Shown here piece after piece: positions 59,401 to 64,000 of a stretch of DNA of 64,000 nt (the first letter of the stretch is position 1; each line of letters opens with the position of its first letter). The position numbers were made by a program, and so were the translations under genes. Origin of the DNA: Ananas comosus. Taxonomy: Eukaryota; Streptophyta; Magnoliopsida; Poales; Bromeliaceae. Below the pieces are notes generated by a model. It was not told where the DNA came from and did no database searches. It worked only from the letters and a program-made list of their open reading frames with translations. The DNA lies in contig NC_033638.1 in assembly GCF_001540865.1 (NCBI RefSeq), positions 7,893,334-7,957,333 of the forward strand. Reading direction: 5' to 3'.

Positions 59401-60481
59401 TCTAGATCATGATATTCCAGGGAAGAGAGGGGGAGGAAAAAAAAAAAAAAAAGACAAGCAAATTATACACACCACAATAGACAGCATTCTGATGTCCCCG
59501 CGATTTTTTAATGATCTGCATCTTTTGCACAAGAGTTGATGGCCTAGCAATGGCATTACATGCTGCAGGAATAGATGGAGCACGATGGTGTCTGGTGAAA
59601 CCACCTCCTATCTCTCTCAAACTTAATCCTCTGACCTGATCAGCCTGCATATGAGGCCAGCGCAAATAAACAGGCACTTTCTTGGCTCCTTTATCTTCCT
59701 TACACCTATCATCTGAAAGAGACAATATGTTTTCAGTACTCCTACATATAAATAACAAGATGAAGGTCTGGTAGATAGTAAGAATATAAAAAATTCTGAA
59801 TATAATAAATTTATAATAATATGCATGGCATACATGCGAGAAGAGAAAAGGAACCAGATCCCAAAAGTGTAGGGACATCAGCTGCACTAGGAGGACCGCC
59901 ACCAATCATGCCATGCGGTTGAGGGGCAATACTCAGAATCAATTGCTTCAGAAGCTTTACCAAGTGATCTTTTGCAATGTGAGGGTACCTAGAAAGCAAC
60001 AATCAAACTAAGAACTGTTCCCAAAATCTACATAAGTTAGCAACCAAATAAAGGCGCACGCTAACTATTCAAAAATAAAAAATGCAACTTATCTGTAAAC
60101 TGCACATTGATATATTGGTCAATACCTCTCTACCAAATTGGCGTAGCACAATGGGAGTGACATGCCATCATCATTTTCATCTCCACTTCGAGCCCCACTT
60201 CTAGAGTACCAAGCATGGTATCTTCTAGGTAGAAGTTGATGCTCCAGAAGCTCATTCCACAGTTGTCCATATGTTCTCTTACATGGGCCAGCTGATAAGA
60301 AATGCATGATCAGAAAATACACTTCCCTCAAATCAATATCTACATCACTCTCTGCATTGAGGTCTGTCGCCATCCCCGACTTCACAGGATTGACCTTTTT
60401 GACAACCTTGTTTGGTAAATTCAGAGATGCTGTATTAACCAAAGAAGCATCACCAGGCGGTTTGTGTTTCCTGAGGGCCAT
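46685..60481 (-). CDS. WD40-repeat and bromodomain protein, BRWD/PHIP class
   Basis: A large nuclear protein of the BRWD/PHIP type (plant orthologues At5g49430 and At2g47410); animal members read histone marks. Coding exons, minus strand: 60481-60126, 59988-59834, 59712-59473, 58146-58037, 57942-57865, 57770-57664, 56675-56581, 56494-56379, 56264-56161, 56074-55997, 55851-55773, 55303-55135, 54740-54670, 53648-53568, 53486-53416, 53109-53013, 52927-52868, 51280-51226, 50891-50488, 50409-48703, 47811-47239, 47141-47083, 46880-46685. All phases fit: 1686 aa. Domains: N-terminal helical region (about 40-95, REVYFLIMHFLSAGPCKRTY); WD40 repeats about 243-650 (e.g. TGSDDRLVKIWSMET, SAGYDGKTIIWD); acidic Ser-rich linker with basic patches (RRSKRKKHKPE); a crypto-Tudor-like segment in the 573-nt exon (CQVWWRNEDGDGG); bromodomain 1603-1686 with the expected N-A-E-S-Y. 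A non-coding leader exon probably ends at 61221. Confidence 0.95.
50432..50467. repeat. (GA)n microsatellite filling a 78-bp intron
   Basis: The intron between 50488 and 50409 of the BRWD-like gene is only 78 bp, and 36 of those are a GA repeat, reading CT in the gene's direction. Length change here would alter a near-minimal intron. Confidence 0.8.
56123..56197 (-). repeat. 33-bp tandem duplication with 42-bp period at an exon-intron boundary
   Basis: ATTGGACATA(A/G)TTGACATCAT(A/T)TTCATGGCCAG occurs at 56123-56155 and 56165-56197 with two differences. The right copy is the end of the coding exon (GHENDVNYVQF) and the left copy lies in the following intron, where it reads GHEYDVNYVQY. The period is 14 codons, and the frame stays open through the second copy. 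Confidence 0.85.
59050..59206 (+). mobile_element. SINE with perfect 17-bp target duplication, in an intron of the BRWD-like gene
   Basis: AAAGATCCATTCAACCA flanks the insert exactly (59033-59049 and 59207-59223). The insert has a Pol III A-box-like TGGCATAGGGC (59070-59080) and B-box-like AGTTTGAAGCC (59106-59116), then the palindrome GGTAGCATGCTACC (59165-59178), a pyrimidine stretch and an A-tail of about 13. It is antisense to the host gene. The perfect duplication suggests a fairly recent insertion. Confidence 0.9.
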
Positions 60482-60495
60482 AAGCAGCGTGGTAC

Positions 60496-61709
60496 CTGGA
60501 GTTTGACAAATGATTGAAAGGACAACATTAAGATCAATCTTCTGATGCAAGGAACCTAGATATTAAAATATTTCACCAGGACCTGAAAAGAAAAGCGTAG
60601 CACATGAAGCATTGACTGTTTCCAGATGGCGTAGGCATATTACAACATGTAAATTATAAAATCTCAACAGATGTATAAGCCTATGGTCATTCAAAATCAC
60701 AGTAAGTAAAAAATATAACTACCCGGTAGTGGTTCTTGAGGCTTCCAGGAGTTACCCCACAAGACTAAAGATAGAACAATAAAACCGACAGAGGCACGTT
60801 TAATCAAAACTTATTCACAATTCTCATTCAAAGCATGGTCAAAATCAAAATGCTGATTACAATATCTACGATCCCCGCACGCACGCACGCGCACACAAAA
60901 TCTCTCCCAAAAATATTCCTAATACACCCGAGAAATAACAACTCGATTACTGAAGTTTGATATGAAATTTATATAACTGGCTCTAGATCTTCTCTGTTTT
61001 CATTATAAGAAGGTAGTTTCAACACAAGACAATCATGCGTCACAGAATTGCCAAAAGTGTTGAAGAAACTAAAACCATACGTAACCCTAATTCCGCTTTA
61101 ACTTGTTAAATACAGCACAATCGTCTACAAGAATAACTACTAAAGAGAAAAGATCTAACACATAAGAACAGTAACATTAGAAGGTGAATAAGAATGGTAT
61201 TATAGAAAAAAAAAACTCACAATGGATTCGGAATTTTCGATTCGCTTCAAGAAGAGCTCACCCCGATGGGAATACCCCAGCAATCTGCAGCAAACTTGGG
61301 CGATTCCAAACCCTAACGACGCCCCTCTCCATGCAGCATTCCACGCGCGGGTAAATCCCGCGGCGAAGCCCCAAATCCCCCGCTTCAAAACCAAAGAAAA
61401 AAACCCGGAGAAATCCAAAGAACCGAAGAAGATGCACCAAAATCGGGCGCAGAAACCCTAATCGATCCGAATTGACGCGATTTCCCCTGCGAAAACGCGA
61501 TGCGCGCGGATCTCCCAATGGGGGACGAGCGAGGAGGAGGAGACGAAGGAGGGGGAGGGGCGATTCGAGGGAGGCGAAGGGCGACGCCGATTTTCCGGGC
61601 GGGAATCGGCGAGGAGAGGCGGAATCGGCGATTCTGGGCCGAGGCGGAGGCGATTATTTGGCCAAAAAATCGCCGAAGCGTCTCGTTCTTCTTCTTCTTC
61701 TTCTTCTTC

Positions 61710-61742
<33 letters not shown>
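60496..61742 (-). promoter_or_regulatory. Leader exon, leader intron and promoter edge of the BRWD-like gene
   Basis: A splice donor (GTGAGT, at 61220 and below) and the acceptor at 60496 define a probable 725-bp leader intron. The leader exon runs from 61221 to about 61700. It ends upstream in (GAA)n and (GA)n tracts, which lie at 61680-61742 as CTT/CT on the plus strand. Small open frames over 61258-61518 are within this GC-rich leader. The transcription start is not determined. Confidence 0.6.
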
Positions 61743-61744
<2 letters not shown>

Positions 61745-63302
61745 TTCGGCTTTTGGGGGAGTTTTTGATGAGTTATTTTATTTTTTTTTATATTTTATAT
61801 TTTTGTTTTTATTTTAAATTTTTAATTATTTTTAATTTGTTGCGGAGTATTTGGGGGAGAAAAAGATGAAGGGGGATAAAGAGCGATGTGGTATGGTCAC
61901 CGCCCAATCCGGGGAGAGCTCGGAGATAACGTAATAATAATGGGCCGGCTCGGCTTTTTTATTTATATTCCGTGGACCGGACCGGGCTTCGGGTTTTATT
62001 TAAGAAGAATTGAACCGGACCGGACCGGACTAACATTTTAGGAATCTTTTTATCGGAGATGAATGTTGAGGGCTTGATTATTTCACTGAAATTGATTTTT
62101 GGATTGAAATGGAGTTCGATAAAAATTATTTTTTTTCTACTATTTATTTCATAAAAAATATAAAATTATTATTTATTCTTAGTAGAAAGGTAATTAGCTG
62201 CATGATCTTATTATATATATTACTCCTCAATTTCAATTACAGATGTTAATGGGTCAAATTCGAAACGAATTATCAATAACCCGAACCCCAACCCAACAAT
62301 CAAATGCGAACTGAATCCGACGGAGTTTAAAAATCTATATTAAACCCGAACCCAACAAAAAAATCGGAAATCCAACCTAAACCCAAAAATCTGAACCTAA
62401 AATAATTATTTCTCTTTACCATATATCAAAACATATTATATTAAAATCTAAAATTTTAAAATGCAAATTCTAATGCTACATCAAATATTCATCTATGTAT
62501 AATATAATCTATTCGGGTTCGGGACAAAATCCATAACCGAAATCAATTCAAAGCCTGTTGGATTTTCGTTTTTTGTAAATTGCAGACCAAAGCAAAGCAA
62601 ACCGAACCGAAACAGTTGATCAGAAATCCTCGGCTCGGTCGGTTCGGTTTTTTTGGGTTTCGAAGATTAAATGCGGCGGCGGTAAGCATAAGCCTTGTAT
62701 GCGGTCACCTCCCTCTGTTAAATACACCCCCACATTTTCTTTTTCCAAGTTAATAGCTTTTCTATTCAGTAATAACAAATAAATATTGATTGATAGTTAA
62801 CTATTTAATTAAACATGATAATGATAATAAAAAAGAGATTATTAAAAAAAAAAACCAAGAGATCGAGCCACTCGAACAAATCTTAAAGCATGGTTAGTGA
62901 GTGTATATATATTATACCTTTTACCTAATATTATAATGTTAAAAGTAAATAAATTATCTCCTCAATAATCCCAATGAGTCAAATTAAGTACTTATGTGTG
63001 TATAGAGGGAAATAGCAAGGATGGGGCCAATATAGTGCAAGGGGGGAGTGACTTTATCAAGGATAGCTTTGTAAAAAGGATAAAAGGAGAGGTGTTTTTT
63101 AAATAAAATTGAAAAAAAAAAAAACTTATTATTGTCATAAATATATAAAAAGGGAGCTGAGCATGGTATAGCCCCAAAGTGCCCAAACCCTAACACCTAT
63201 GTTTGAATTTATAACGGCTACAAAACCTTTCCCACCATTTTACCTTCCCTCCATTTTTCTCAGCTTATCCCCTGTGTAAGAGCCCTTCTTTGCTTTTAAC
63301 AC

Positions 63303-63339
<37 letters not shown>

Positions 63340-64000
63340 AAACTTGCTACAGTTAATTAGGAATTATGAATATCTATTATTAATTTTTGTGCATGGTATA
63401 TAAAATCATTATGTATAGGGTTAATTTTGCTTCCATATATTGATGGTTTTCCTTTTTTTTTATGTTTATGCTACGAATTTGTATGATTCATATGTGGATT
63501 AGGTTAGGTACGGGTACGGATCCAGGTCCAAACCCATTTGGGTTCAGAGTAAGCCCACTTGGGAACCAAAGAAAGATTAACAAATTACAACATTTACATG
63601 CGCGGGGATGAGGAAGGACATGTTTTGTTCTCTCTCTCCCTAATAAACATTTGCTAAACTTTTTAAGCATCATAAAGATCTCTTCGACTTGGCTACGAAC
63701 TATATTTTGCGCGGCTAATTCATAGTTAAAAGTGGTAATTAAAGTATGTTAATAGTGAACACGGTGGAACACGAACTGTCTATGTCTTTTCTCTTCTTTA
63801 TTTGTTAACAAAAATTACAAAAATATATAACATAGTAAGATAAATATTAACTATGCAATCCACTGATCCAGTTACGATGTATATCCTACACTCCGTCCAT
63901 ACGGTCCATCTAGTAGCATTACTCATATTATTATGTGTTAAGATAAATACTAATCATACACCTCACTTATCTCAGAGAAGATGTATATTTTACACTCCAT
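61743..64000. other. Repeat-rich intergenic DNA
   Basis: No gene is seen. About 62236-62560 is a degenerate repeat of AACCCGAACCC-type words, similar in style to 100-230. A poly(A) tract of about 33 lies at 63305-63337. About 63835-63898 and 63938-64000 are diverged direct copies of a unit beginning TAAGATAAATA and ending TACACTCC(G/A)T; related sequence in the opposite orientation is near 14195-14265. Confidence 0.5.

Overview
The window is nuclear DNA of a flowering plant. All seven real genes are plant orthologues with GT-AG introns, set in AT-rich intergenic DNA packed with LINEs, SINEs and inverted-repeat DNA transposons. Very GC-rich first exons beside AT-rich later exons (argininosuccinate lyase, universal stress protein) suggest a monocot; this is inference, and I do not name a species.

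Layout. 1-3.4 kb: an inverted-repeat element and a decayed LINE. 5.3-13.2 kb (+): a 22-coding-exon FUSED-type kinase (TIO, 1342 aa). 14.9-17.7 kb (-): the COPII GTPase SAR1 (193 aa), convergent with TIO. 20.3-23.0 kb (-): a universal stress protein (168 aa). 23-28 kb: transposon-rich DNA with a 5'-truncated LINE nested in an older MITE. 28.3-32.8 kb (+): plastid argininosuccinate lyase (523 aa). 34.0-37.0 kb (+): outer-envelope pore protein OEP16-2 (180 aa). 37-43.4 kb: three Mutator-like elements with perfect 9-bp target duplications, one carrying fragments of cellular genes, plus a tandem pair of MITEs in (TA)n. 43.4-45.8 kb (+): RNA polymerase subunit NRPB9 (114 aa). 46.7-61.7 kb (-): a WD40-bromodomain protein of the BRWD/PHIP class (1686 aa, 23 coding exons). 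61.7-64 kb: its promoter side and degenerate repeats.

The genes are unrelated housekeeping genes (cytokinesis, ER export, arginine synthesis, plastid envelope transport, transcription, chromatin reading) and do not form a pathway or cluster. Exon joins were checked by phase by hand, and each model gives an uninterrupted protein of about the family length.

Two observations stand out. The first exon of NRPB9 is present only if bases 43436 to 43408 are read backwards without complementing. A block beside an N (about 43367-43618) is therefore reversed in the assembly, an artefact that hides the start of an essential gene. Second, the Mutator-like element at 40786-42574 carries an ankyrin-protein fragment at both ends in opposite orientation; in the right half it is fused in frame to what looks like a PADRE/DUF4228 fragment, the signature of Pack-MULE gene capture. 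I found no new enzymatic or defence system.
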